Positions 30,176 to 40,100 of a stretch of DNA of 64,000 bases are shown in pieces. The stretch lies in assembly GCA_902800305.1 (NCBI GenBank), contig CADCDP010000005.1, positions 78,856 to 142,855 on the forward strand. Reading direction: 5' to 3'. Source of the stretch: an uncultured Bacteroidales bacterium. Lineage in GTDB: Bacteria; Bacteroidota; Bacteroidia; Bacteroidales; Bacteroidaceae. The position numbers were made by a program, and so were the translations under genes. The first letter of the stretch is position 1. Each line of letters begins with the position of its first letter. Under the pieces are notes generated by a model. That model saw nothing but the letters and a program-made list of their open reading frames with translations, was not told the DNA's origin and searched no databases.

Positions 30176-31030
30176 TTGGCAAGTCTAAAAGAAATAAAAA
30201 GTCGCATTGCGTCTGTCCGCAACACACAGAAAATCACCAGTGCCATGCGCATGGTGGCCAGCGCGAAGCTCCACCATGCACAGAACATGACGGAGAAGTT
30301 TCTGCACTATCGAGACAGTCTGCAAAGCATGGTGGAAAATCTGGGAGGTTTCCAATCCGCCACGCTGTCAACAGGTGATGTACACTCCGTGGTGCTCATT
30401 CCCGTTTCCAGCAACAGCGGCCTGTGCGGTGCCTTCAACAGCAATATTGCCAAAGCCACCTTCCAACGTCTGCGGGAATTGGAGTCGCAAGGGAAGAAGG
30501 TGCGTCTGTTACCTATCGGCAAGAAGATAGCCCACGAACTGCAGGACAAGGGGTATGACTGCAATATTGGTTACTACAACTTGATTGACCGCATCGAGAA
30601 GGGAGGCATCTTTGCCGAGGTGGCCTATTTGGTTGAGTTCTGTCTGCAGTTGAGGCAAAGCGGCGAGATTGACCAAGTGGAATTGATTTACCACCACTTC
30701 AAATCGATGGGCAGCCAGATCATCACCATAACTCCACTTTCGCTCGACATGCCCACGATACAAACGAAAAAGGACGAGGACTTCCTCACCGAGCCATCCC
30801 CACAAGAACTGCTCAACGCCCTCTATCCCCGTCTGCTCAACGCCCAAGCCTACGGCATCCTGCTCGACTCCCTCACCAGCGAACATGCCGCGCGTATGCT
30901 TGCCATGCAAACTGCCGACGACAATGCCAACGACTTGCTCAAGGAACTCACATTATTATATAATAAGACGCGTCAGCAAGCCATCACGAACGAGTTAATC
31001 GACATCATGGGAGGAAAAGTCGAAAAGTGA
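30176..31030 (+). CDS. atpG: ATP synthase F1 gamma subunit
   Basis: The 284-residue central-stalk subunit. The start codon is TTG at 30176, giving the standard ASLKEIKSRIASVRNTQKIT opening; no ATG is available before that motif. The C-terminal signature ADDNANDLLKELTLLYNKTRQQAITNEL is intact (here in two recognised halves). It is the last gene of the operon and is followed by a palindromic terminator. Confidence 0.95.
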   Translation: MASLKEIKSRIASVRNTQKITSAMRMVASAKLHHAQNMTEKFLHYRDSLQSMVENLGGFQSATLSTGDVHSVVLIPVSSNSGLCGAFNSNIAKATFQRLRELESQGKKVRLLPIGKKIAHELQDKGYDCNIGYYNLIDRIEKGGIFAEVAYLVEFCLQLRQSGEIDQVELIYHHFKSMGSQIITITPLSLDMPTIQTKKDEDFLTEPSPQELLNALYPRLLNAQAYGILLDSLTSEHAARMLAMQTADDNANDLLKELTLLYNKTRQQAITNELIDIMGGKVEK

Positions 31031-31035
31031 AAGGG

Positions 31036-31055
31036 AAAAGGGAAGCTTCCCTTTT
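31036..31055. terminator. Palindromic terminator between atpG and the PAP2 gene
   Basis: AAAAGGGAAGCTTCCCTTTT is a perfect 20-bp palindrome starting 6 bp after the atpG stop, followed by more T residues. It could serve both convergent genes. Confidence 0.7.
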
Positions 31056-31070
31056 TTCTTTTCCCCTTCC

Positions 31071-32846
31071 TTAGAACGAAACCGTGAAGGAACCACCGAA
31101 GATGAAGGTGTGACGCTTCTTCTTGATGCTCTGACTTACATTTATCTCACCTAATTCCTGATTAATGGCAGCAGAAAGGAATCTGAATGGGTCATAAGTC
31201 ATGGTGTAAGTCTTGCGAGTGTAGTCGTAGTCAACAAACAAACGCCATGCATAGTTCTCCTTATAAGCGTAAGTAAGTGAAAGTCCCGTACCCACTTTCA
31301 TGGTATTGTTGCCTCCCACCGTGAAATAGTCCCATTCGGCAGTATATGTATCACTCAGCAATTTAGCATCTGCAAAAGGGTCCTCTGCTTCCATATTGGG
31401 GATTTCTCTACGTCCACCTGTCACGGTGGCATTCAGGTCAACTTCCTGCATAATGCTACGTCCCACTAACAGCTTTGAACCAAGAGCGAAACGGTTAGAC
31501 AACGGCAGGTTGAAATATAAACCGAGGTCAGCGGCGAACTCGGTCAAGTGGTCACTCTTGATGTTAAATTCCATCGTCTCGACAAGAGGATGACTATAAC
31601 CAGCGGTACCAGGGGTACCTTCACCATCGATGAAGCGACTGATATTAGAATCGATTTCATCATCTTCATCACCATGGAGAAAGGAATCCAGATCATTCAA
31701 TGCGTATGATTCGACGCCAGCCCATCCCTTAATAGGTGAGCTGTTCACACGCAGACGACCACCCACACCTACATATTTATTAAAGAAGTAGGCCCCTTCT
31801 ACTCCCACAGCAGTTGAGGCACCAAATCGCAAATTAAGGTTTTTGTCGCCATCATCATAACCGTCAAGTTCAAACTGCTCCATATCGAAGTCCAGCTTTT
31901 TAGTTCCAAAGCCAACACCCATCGATACGGCGAAGAACGAAGGATGGTCAATGATACTTTGATCACTTTCCAGATTGCCACGCAACAATCCCTTACCCTT
32001 AAAGATGACATCGCTCAAAGCATAAGCAGCCTCAGTTGACATAATACCGATACCAGCACCACTGAGGATATCGCTGACCCAGTGACGATTATTCAGCACA
32101 CGCATCACACCTGTAGCAGTAGCCACACCATAGCCCGCCACAGAATACCAAGGAGAGCGAGTAAGTCCGTACTCCTTATGCAGGATGGTGGCACCGACAA
32201 AAGCTGTCGCCGTGTGTCCAGAAGGCCATGAGTTAGCAGAACTTCCATCAGGACGTATTTCCTTTGATGTATATTTAATGCCTGTCACTAAACCCGACAT
32301 GATGGCATACGACATGGCGGTAGATGCCAAATAGCGCCCCCAGTCGCTACGACCTTCCACACCACCAAGTTTCAAGCCCGTAGTAAGCACAGGGCTGAAG
32401 AACTGCGAATAGTCGTCTATGCGAGTTTTGAAGTCGGTCACCAATGTGTGTTTATTGCCCTCGGTATTCTGTCGGAACGATTTTTTCTCGCTCTTGGCAA
32501 TCATACCAGCCACAAAGATGGGGACACCGACAAACGTCAAGTCGTCCATCACCTTGTAAGGCTTCACATCTGGGTTGGTGTACATCCATGTCCAACGGGG
32601 CTTCTCCGTGCCACTCGCCATGTTCAAAGGTGGCATCTGCAGTTTCAGTTCGGGTCGATAGATGTTCTTATTTAGAAATGTGAACCTAGGCTCCACCGCA
32701 GCAGTCGTCGACTCCTGCTCTGACTCTTGTTCTTCCATTTCCTCTTCCACCTCCACCTCTTCGTCATCGATAACCGAAGCATACATAGGCGCTGCTCCCA
32801 ACATCAGCTGGGCAACGAGCATCCAAAGGAAAAGTTTCTTTACCAT
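31071..32846 (-). CDS. PAP2-family phosphatase fused to an outer-membrane barrel-like domain
   Basis: About 591 residues. After a signal peptide (VKKLFLWMLVAQLMLGAAPMYAS) comes a very acidic low-complexity stretch (DDEEVEVEEEMEEQ), then a PAP2 domain. Its three motifs are KYTSKEIRPDG, NSWPSGHTATAF and RVLNNRHWVSDILSG, all with catalytic residues present. The C-terminal half (about 300-591) is rich in alternating aromatic strands and ends in phenylalanine (FTVSF), like an outer-membrane barrel. Such fusions are plausible lipid or lipid A phosphatases of the outer membrane; the substrate is unknown. ATG 32846 is used because the frame further upstream starts only with TTG. Confidence 0.82.
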   Translation of the reverse strand: MVKKLFLWMLVAQLMLGAAPMYASVIDDEEVEVEEEMEEQESEQESTTAAVEPRFTFLNKNIYRPELKLQMPPLNMASGTEKPRWTWMYTNPDVKPYKVMDDLTFVGVPIFVAGMIAKSEKKSFRQNTEGNKHTLVTDFKTRIDDYSQFFSPVLTTGLKLGGVEGRSDWGRYLASTAMSYAIMSGLVTGIKYTSKEIRPDGSSANSWPSGHTATAFVGATILHKEYGLTRSPWYSVAGYGVATATGVMRVLNNRHWVSDILSGAGIGIMSTEAAYALSDVIFKGKGLLRGNLESDQSIIDHPSFFAVSMGVGFGTKKLDFDMEQFELDGYDDGDKNLNLRFGASTAVGVEGAYFFNKYVGVGGRLRVNSSPIKGWAGVESYALNDLDSFLHGDEDDEIDSNISRFIDGEGTPGTAGYSHPLVETMEFNIKSDHLTEFAADLGLYFNLPLSNRFALGSKLLVGRSIMQEVDLNATVTGGRREIPNMEAEDPFADAKLLSDTYTAEWDYFTVGGNNTMKVGTGLSLTYAYKENYAWRLFVDYDYTRKTYTMTYDPFRFLSAAINQELGEINVSQSIKKKRHTFIFGGSFTVSF

Positions 32847-32885
32847 AATTGTCAAATGCGTTAAAGTTTAATAAAATAATGAGTA

Positions 32886-32893
32886 CAAAGGTA
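32886..32893 (-). promoter_or_regulatory. Promoter -7 element (TACCTTTG) of the PAP2 gene
   Basis: Reverse complement of CAAAGGTA, 40 bp before the ATG at 32846. Confidence 0.65.
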
Positions 32894-32988
32894 CACATTT
32901 TTTTCGTACATCGCACGATTCGGTTATAAAAAAGAAAAAAATGAGGTAGCCAAAGCCACCTCATCTTATTATTTTATTCTTACGATGC

Positions 32989-35574
32989 CTATTTCTGTAT
33001 CACCTTACGTACCGTTCCATCACTCGAACGGACGATAAACACCTGTCCAGCTGGCACATTTGCAATGTCAATCATGCGTCTGCCTTGCAAGTCGTAATAC
33101 TGTTCCGTCAAGGAAGGAGGTGCAACCTCGATACCTTCAACACTTGTCGAAGACAGATTGAGCGGGATGAACGCTTCCTTCGAGTCAATCTGCGCATAGA
33201 CCCCGAAAGGTGCCAACGTGGCAGCAACGTTCTGACGCACAAATCCCCATTGGTCACCTTGCTTGCCAAGGATATAGTCACCCACATAAAGCGACAGTTG
33301 TACGTATGTCCCTCGCAACATGGCATCGACTGCACTCGTGGCAAAAGACACCTCCCCATTACCTTTGAAAGTCACAGAACCATTCGCCTCTATCAGCACA
33401 GGCTGGTGAGCGGCAATCGCTGATACCTCCTGTAATGCGAGGTCATCGGCAATCGTATATACCTTCACGTCCTCTGGCACACTTGCTGCAAACGGTAGCA
33501 TCAGCAGAGAAGCACCCTCCACGTTCACAGTCAATGTAGCTGCATCAGCCGTAAAAGCTGTAGCAGGTCGGAAATCGCTGCTACCAGCCCACAGTTGCAA
33601 ATTTTGGCACACCGTGCCTTTCACCACATTCGCAGCAGAGAATGTACTCCCTTCCGCCATATACACCACACGGTTCGAACCTTCCTTCCACCACGATAAC
33701 TCCGTGGGCAACTCGGTCACACCCGTCAAGTCGAGGCTGGTACATGCCGCATCCGACGTATATTCCTGCACATAGCTATCATCGGCGACGTATACCCCTG
33801 TCAACTTTGCTGAATAATTACCGCCATTGGTCAGATAGACATCGCCGAAAGTGATGGTGAGGTGCGAAACGGCATTGTCGCAAGTGAGCGAAAGCAGTCC
33901 GATACAACCATCAGCCAAAGTGACAGGCGAGAGGTCGAATACCAAATCAAACTCTTCTCCTCTACTTAAATCCATGCGGCCATAGTCATGCGTAGCCACC
34001 TGCTTCTGGCTGTTCACGTAGGTCAACGTCGTGCTTCCTGCCGTGAGCGAGCTGGTGGTTGTTACCTTGTTGATGTGCATCACTAACTGCGAGAAGCGGT
34101 CGCCCAGCGCTACATAACCATAATTGGCATTCGTGCGGCTAGATATAAGAGGATTCGACGAATCAAACGTCTTCGTCTTGCCCGAGAGCTTATAAGTTGT
34201 TCCGAACGCTGTCTTGGTTGCCTTCATGTCATCGATGCGGTCGAAACGTGTTATCGTTCCCTTCATGTTCGATGCCTGGCGGTCACGAGAGCGCACAAAC
34301 AGCACCGTGCAGACACTTTGGGCGGCAATCTCCACCACAGGACGATAGGTTTCAGTATCTTCTGTGAAGACTGTCTTCGTGAAGTTCTTTGTTTTCGAGG
34401 TCGTATAGAGTTCACCTTTCTCCGAGTAGAACGGCAAATCCACCGTCAGCGTCACAGCCTCATTGCCCGTGTTCGCCATCACAGCCACCACCGTATCGCC
34501 CGTCTGCGACAGATAGGCCGAACTCTCCAAATTGCTGCCATTCCACGTGGCATCGATACGTGTCATGCCTGTGATAAACTTGGCGAAATGCGCCATGATA
34601 TAGCCGCGCTTCGTCACCACCCCGTTCGACGTTCCTCTCTGTCCATCGCCCAACATCCCATAGTAACGTTTCGCTGCATAGTGAATCCAGGCATTAAAGT
34701 CGCCCAACATGCAGGTGTTAATGCTACTGAAGAAGTTGAAGAAGTCCTTCGAAAAGTCGAAATTGCGGCTTTCGTTCTCTGGCTTATTCTCGTTCCAGTT
34801 GATAAGGTACTCCGTCATCCAGATTTCCTTTCCCTTCTTGGCAAGATTTTTGTAAGCCGACTGGATGCCGCCATACTGATGACCGCCATAGATATCGAAA
34901 CAGTCCACCACTCCACTTTTGTTCAAGGCATTGGCATACGAGTCACTCACCGCCAATGTCTCGGGAGCCATCACCTTGCAACTAATCGTGCGACCGTATG
35001 TCTTCACAAATTCCGCTATCTCCGAGTCAGACCACAAGCAACCCGCATACGTAGCAGGCCAGTCAGGTTCGTTTTGGATGGAGATAGCATCCAACTCCAC
35101 TCCATTCTGACGCAGATACTTCACATAGTCATCCAAATACTTCGCATAGTCCGCCCAATTCTCTTTCTTTAACTTACCCGTCGTGCCATCCTCATTCTTC
35201 GCATTGCTCGTGCCATTGGTCTTCCACTCGGCTGGCTGTCCCCATGGCGAAGCAAACACAATTAGCCCCATCTGCTTCGCTTTCTTGGCCGTTGCCAATG
35301 ACTGCGACCACGCATTGCGACCTATCGGAATGTAAAGACGCATGATGTTACAACCCACAGTACTCTTCTTGCCCCACACCTTCTCTATTTCGTTGTTTGA
35401 CGTATGGTTATACTGAAATTGCGGACTACATACAAATCCGCCAAATCCCGTAATGCGCTGATGCGTTTTTTGTGTATCAAGGCGCACCGTCGCCTTTGTT
35501 TGAGCCACACCCGTAGCTGAGAAACCAGACAGCAACATGGTCGCCATCGCCACACGTTTCCATAAATTTTTCAT
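32989..35574 (-). CDS. GH30-family glycosidase, probable endo-xylanase/glucuronoxylanase-like, secreted
   Basis: An 861-residue exported enzyme (signal MKNLWKRVAMATMLLSGFSATGVAQ). The barrel opens with THQRITGFGGF; the acid/base is Glu169 in SIQNEPD and the nucleophile Glu255 in IWMTEYL. A beta side domain follows the barrel, and the last 400 residues hold beta-sandwich modules of unclear binding role. The C-terminus YYDLQGRRM resembles Bacteroidales surface-sorting tails. ATG 35574 gives the proper signal peptide; an upstream ATG (35604) would leave almost no leader from the promoter. It is divergent from an MFS sugar porter, suggesting a shared sugar pathway. Exact substrate (xylan versus another beta-glycan) is inferred. 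Confidence 0.82.
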   Translation of the reverse strand: MKNLWKRVAMATMLLSGFSATGVAQTKATVRLDTQKTHQRITGFGGFVCSPQFQYNHTSNNEIEKVWGKKSTVGCNIMRLYIPIGRNAWSQSLATAKKAKQMGLIVFASPWGQPAEWKTNGTSNAKNEDGTTGKLKKENWADYAKYLDDYVKYLRQNGVELDAISIQNEPDWPATYAGCLWSDSEIAEFVKTYGRTISCKVMAPETLAVSDSYANALNKSGVVDCFDIYGGHQYGGIQSAYKNLAKKGKEIWMTEYLINWNENKPENESRNFDFSKDFFNFFSSINTCMLGDFNAWIHYAAKRYYGMLGDGQRGTSNGVVTKRGYIMAHFAKFITGMTRIDATWNGSNLESSAYLSQTGDTVVAVMANTGNEAVTLTVDLPFYSEKGELYTTSKTKNFTKTVFTEDTETYRPVVEIAAQSVCTVLFVRSRDRQASNMKGTITRFDRIDDMKATKTAFGTTYKLSGKTKTFDSSNPLISSRTNANYGYVALGDRFSQLVMHINKVTTTSSLTAGSTTLTYVNSQKQVATHDYGRMDLSRGEEFDLVFDLSPVTLADGCIGLLSLTCDNAVSHLTITFGDVYLTNGGNYSAKLTGVYVADDSYVQEYTSDAACTSLDLTGVTELPTELSWWKEGSNRVVYMAEGSTFSAANVVKGTVCQNLQLWAGSSDFRPATAFTADAATLTVNVEGASLLMLPFAASVPEDVKVYTIADDLALQEVSAIAAHQPVLIEANGSVTFKGNGEVSFATSAVDAMLRGTYVQLSLYVGDYILGKQGDQWGFVRQNVAATLAPFGVYAQIDSKEAFIPLNLSSTSVEGIEVAPPSLTEQYYDLQGRRMIDIANVPAGQVFIVRSSDGTVRKVIQK

Positions 35575-35620
35575 GATTCTATCTTTTGGTTTTGAGTTAA
35601 ACATCTATGCTATAAGTTTG

Positions 35621-35628
35621 CAAAGGTA
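35621..35628 (-). promoter_or_regulatory. Promoter -7 element (TACCTTTG) of the GH30 gene
   Basis: Reverse complement of CAAAGGTA, 47 bp before the ATG at 35574. Confidence 0.65.
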
Positions 35629-35755
35629 GCATTTTCTACCCAAAGACGTTTTCAAGAGGGTTACAAAGGTTTCTCATCACGCTACTTTCACCTCCATCAT
35701 CAAATTATCCATCCTTTTATCCATAAAAGACAGATAAACTTTTGGAAGGAAGCTG

Positions 35756-35763
35756 TACCTTTG
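35756..35763 (+). promoter_or_regulatory. Promoter -7 element (TACCTTTG) of the sugar porter operon
   Basis: Matches TAnnTTTG; a TTTTGG lies about 13 bp upstream. It sits 44 bp before the ATG at 35807. The 128 bp between this and the divergent promoter at 35628 would hold any shared operator; ATCCATAAAAGA-like words there are candidates only. Confidence 0.65.
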
Positions 35764-35806
35764 CACCCAAATCAACCATAACCTAAAAAAGACAAACAAG
35801 ACCGAC

Positions 35807-37111
35807 ATGAAGAAAAGCTTTCTTTACTTTATTTGCTCCGTGTCTGCCATGGGCGGACTCCTGTTCGGCTACGACTGGGTGGTCATCGGCGGAGCAAAAC
35901 CTTTCTACGAAGAATTTTTCCAGATTGCCAACGACCCCGTCATGCAGGGAGTGGCCATGAGTACCGCACTTGTCGGATGCCTCATCGGAGCGATGGTGGC
36001 TGGCGCATTGGCCGACTGGTATGGACGAAAGCCCTTGCTCATTACGGCGGCGGTACTGTTCACGGTGAGTGCCGTGATGACAGGCTTGTTCAACGACTTC
36101 ACCTTGTTCAACGTGGCACGGTTCATTGGCGGCATCGGCATCGGGGTGGCATCAGCACTCTCGCCCATGTACATCGCCGAGGTGTCCCCTGCCAACATCC
36201 GTGGTCGGCTCGTCAGCCTCAACCAGATGACCATCGTGCTGGGCATCTTGGCGGCGCAAATCGTCAATATGCTATTGGCACGGGACACAAGCGACGCTGT
36301 GAGCATGGCTTGGAACCTCGCGTGGGGCTGGCGTTGGATGTTTTGGGCTGAGACGGTGCCAGCGGCAGCGTTTTTGGTGATGGCTTTCTTTATACCGGAA
36401 AGCCCAGTGTTCCTACAGATGAAGGGAACCGCGACACAGTCGCAGTACACCGAACAGAAGGCTGGGCTTAGCGAGTTGTTCCAGAGCCGATACAGTAAAG
36501 TGCTCCTCTTGGGCCTCGTCATCGCCGTCTTCCAGCAGTGGTGCGGCACGAACGTCATCTTCAACTATGCCGAAGAAATCTTCACCAGTGCAGGCTATAA
36601 CGTGGATGGCATGTTCATCAACATCGTCATTACTGGTATCGCCAACGTGGTGTTTACGTTCGTGGCGCTCTACACGGTGGAGAAGTGGGGACGCCGAACG
36701 CTGATGCTGATAGGTGCCAGCGGTCTCGGCCTCATCTACCTTACCTTGGGCACATGCTACCACTTCGGCGTGACAGGTGCTTTCATGGTGGTGCTTGTCG
36801 TAGCCGCCATCTCCTGCTACGCCATGACCCTCGGTCCCATCACGTGGGTGCTTCTGTCGGAAATCTTCCCCGACCGTGTGCGTGGCATCGCCATGGCCAC
36901 CTGCACCTTCGCCCTTTGGGTAGGATGCTGCACCCTGACATTCACCTTCCCCTCCATGAACGCCGCCCTCGGTTCGAGTGGCACGTTCTGGATTTACAGC
37001 GGCATCTGCCTCTGTACCTTCGTTTACCTCTGCAAGGCTTGCCCCGAGACGAAGGGCAAGAGTCTTTCGGAACTGGAAAAAGAACTTACTGTATCATCCA
37101 ACAAACAATAA
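35807..37111 (+). CDS. MFS sugar porter (sugar:H+ symporter family)
   Basis: A 434-residue inner-membrane protein with 12 hydrophobic segments. Sugar porter signatures are GLLFGYDWVVIGG in helix 1, GALADWYGRKPLL (loop 2-3), PMYIAEVSPANIRGRLVSLNQ, ESPVF after helix 6, EKWGRRTLML (loop 8-9) and PETKGKSL at the C-terminus. It likely imports a monosaccharide such as xylose or arabinose by proton symport, given the divergent GH30 glycosidase. It is followed after 14 bp by the DUF5107-TPR gene in what looks like an operon. Confidence 0.9.
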   Translation: MKKSFLYFICSVSAMGGLLFGYDWVVIGGAKPFYEEFFQIANDPVMQGVAMSTALVGCLIGAMVAGALADWYGRKPLLITAAVLFTVSAVMTGLFNDFTLFNVARFIGGIGIGVASALSPMYIAEVSPANIRGRLVSLNQMTIVLGILAAQIVNMLLARDTSDAVSMAWNLAWGWRWMFWAETVPAAAFLVMAFFIPESPVFLQMKGTATQSQYTEQKAGLSELFQSRYSKVLLLGLVIAVFQQWCGTNVIFNYAEEIFTSAGYNVDGMFINIVITGIANVVFTFVALYTVEKWGRRTLMLIGASGLGLIYLTLGTCYHFGVTGAFMVVLVVAAISCYAMTLGPITWVLLSEIFPDRVRGIAMATCTFALWVGCCTLTFTFPSMNAALGSSGTFWIYSGICLCTFVYLCKACPETKGKSLSELEKELTVSSNKQ

Positions 37112-37125
37112 ATAGAATAAACACC

Positions 37126-40100
37126 ATGGTGTCAGTCAAAGCATGGAAAGAGCAGGTGGTCATCCCCACCTACGAACCAGGAAAACCTGAGAAGAACCCT
37201 ATTTTCCTCGAAAAGCGTGTGTATCAAGGCTCCAGCGGCGTGGTTTACCCCTATCCCGTCATCGAGAGCATTAGCAACGAGAAGGTGGACCATACCTACA
37301 ATGCGGTCTATTTGGAGAACGAATATATCAAAGTGATGATTCTCCCCGAACTGGGTGGCCGCATTCAGATGGCGTATGACAAAATCAAGCAACGCCACTT
37401 CGTCTATTACAACCACGTCATCAAGCCCGCGCTGGTGGGTTTGGCTGGTCCGTGGATCAGTGGTGGCATCGAGTTCAACTGGCCACAGCATCACCGCCCA
37501 TCCACCTATATGCCCGTAGATTCCAAGATTGTAGAAAACGATGACGGCTCCGTGACGGTATGGGTGAATGAAATGGAGCGTATGTTCCACCAAAAGGGTG
37601 CAGCTGGCTTCACCTTGCGTCCAGGCTGTGCCTATTTGGAGATTCAAGGACGTGTGAGCAACCGAACACCACTCCCCCAGACCTTCCTTTGGTGGGCGAA
37701 CCCTGCCGTGGAGGTGAACGACGACTATCAAAGCGTCTTCCCGCCCGATGTGAATGCCGTGTTCGACCACGGTAAACGAGCCGTTTCTTCTTTCCCCATC
37801 GCCACAGGTACCTACTACAAGATGGACTACTCGGCTGGCGTCGATATCTCCAACTACAAAAACATCAAGGTGCCCACCTCCTACATGGCGGTCAACTCGA
37901 AATACGACTTCGAAGGTGGTTACGAAAACGACACCCACGGCGGTATGCTCCACGTGGCCTCCCACCACTTCTCCCCCGGCAAGAAGCAATGGACTTGGGG
38001 CAATGGCGACTTTGGCCGCGCCTGGGACAGGAACCTAACGGATGAAGCCCCCGTGTCCGAGGGTTTACCCCTCGGAATTACCCGCCCCGGCTTCCGCCCC
38101 TACATCGAACTGATGGCTGGCATCTACACCGAGAACCAGCCCGACTTCACTTGGCTCATGCCCTACGAAGAGAAGCAGTTCACCCAATACTTCATGCCTT
38201 ATCGTGAACTCGGCATCGTGAAGCAAGCATCGAAGGACTTCATCCTCAACATCGAGGAAGCAGAAAGCGGAGTACGCATCAAAGTGTTAGCCACTTCGAA
38301 GCAAACTGTACAAATAAAACTATGCAACAAACAGGGTGAAACATACTACGAACAAACCGTAACCCTCTCGCCAGAAGACATCTTCGAGCAGACGGTGGAC
38401 GTGAAAGGCACTAAGATAGCAGATTTACTCTTGACCATCCTCTCGCCCCTCAGTCCTTGCTCCTCGCCCCTATTGACTTGGACAGCCGAACCCGACGACA
38501 TCCGTCCTATCCCCGATGCCGCTGAAGCCCCCTTGTCACCCCTCGACACAAAGACCAACGACCAGCTCTACCTCACAGGACTCCATTTAGAGCAGTACCG
38601 CCACGCCACGTGGTCCGCCCTCGACTACTACGAAGAGGCTCTGCGACGTGACCCCAACGATGTGCGTTGCCTCAACCAGACGGGTCTCTGGTATCTGCGC
38701 CGTGGTCGCTTCGACAAGGCCGAGACCTATCTGCGCCGTGCCGTGAAGATTTGGCAGAAACGCAACCCCAACCCCTACGATGGCGAAGCCCTCTTCAACC
38801 TTGCGTTGACGCTGAAATACCAGAACCGCCCCAACGAGGCTTACGAGCTTTTCTGGAAATCAACGTGGAACAAAGCGTGGGCAGATGCGGGCTACTTCGA
38901 AGCCGCTTGCATCAGCACATCAGAAGGACGCTATGATGATGCCCTCGATGAACTGAACCGATGCCTCCTCTTCAACCAGTGCCACCACAAGGCACGTGCG
39001 TTGAAGGCAACAATTCTTCGCAAACTTGGGCGAAACGACGAAGCACTCACCCTATGCGAAGAATCGCTTCCACTCGACCACTTCAACTACGGCATCCTCT
39101 TCGAAAAACACCTGCTGACCCAAGACGAAACGATACTGAACAACATGGTGGAGATGATGCACGACAACATCTATAACTACCACGAGCTCGCCCTCGACTA
39201 TGCACAGGCAGGACTCTGGCAAGAGACTATCAATGTGTTGACTCTCCCTGTCGTAGTCGAGAGACAGACACAAATCTCACCCCTCACATTCTATTATATA
39301 GGATGGGCAAAAGTGTGTCTGGGAAAACTTGAAGAAGCTAAAGCCTGCTTTGCCGAGGCAGAACAAGTGGACAGCTATTGCTGCTTCCCCAACCGCCTCG
39401 AAGACGTGTTGGTACTCAACACTGCCATCACATTCAATCCTCAAGGAGCCAAGGCTCCCTACTACCTCGGTTGCCTCTACTACGACAAGCGGCAGTACGA
39501 TATGGCGAAGACATATTGGGAACAGTCAGAACAGCTCGACCCATCCTTCCCCACCGTTCATCGCAACCTTGCTCTGCTCTACTACAACAAGGAGAACGAC
39601 CCCCAACGTGCCTTGCAGGAGATGGAACTCGCCTTCACCCTCGACCAGTCCGATGCTCGCATCTTCATGGAGCTTGACCAGCTCTACAAGAAGCTCCAGC
39701 GTCCCCATGCCGAACGCCTCCAGAACTACGAAGCCCTGCCCCACCTCGTTGCCCAACGCGATGACCTCATCCTCGAACACGCCACCCTCCTCAACCTTCT
39801 CGGACGCTACGAGGAAGCCAAAGCCATCATCGATGGCCACATCTTCCACCCGTGGGAAGGCGGCGAAGGCAAGGTGAGCGGACAATACCAAATGAGTAGG
39901 GTGGAGATAGCAAAAAAGAACCCTTCTGCAGTGCAGCTTCTCGAAGAATGTCTGGAGTTTCCTCCGTCCCTTGGCGAAGGCAAACTCTACGGTGCACAGG
40001 ACAACGATATCCTCTACTTCCTCGGACGTTACGAAGAAGGCACCGTTGGCCCTACCGAACCCGCCGCTGCCCTCTACTACAACGATGCCAAGCCCGACAA

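Noticed and set aside
36685..37125. Longer start for the DUF5107 protein reading through the porter gene
   Set aside because: The extra 147 residues are out-of-frame porter sequence; the family block begins at ATG 37126.
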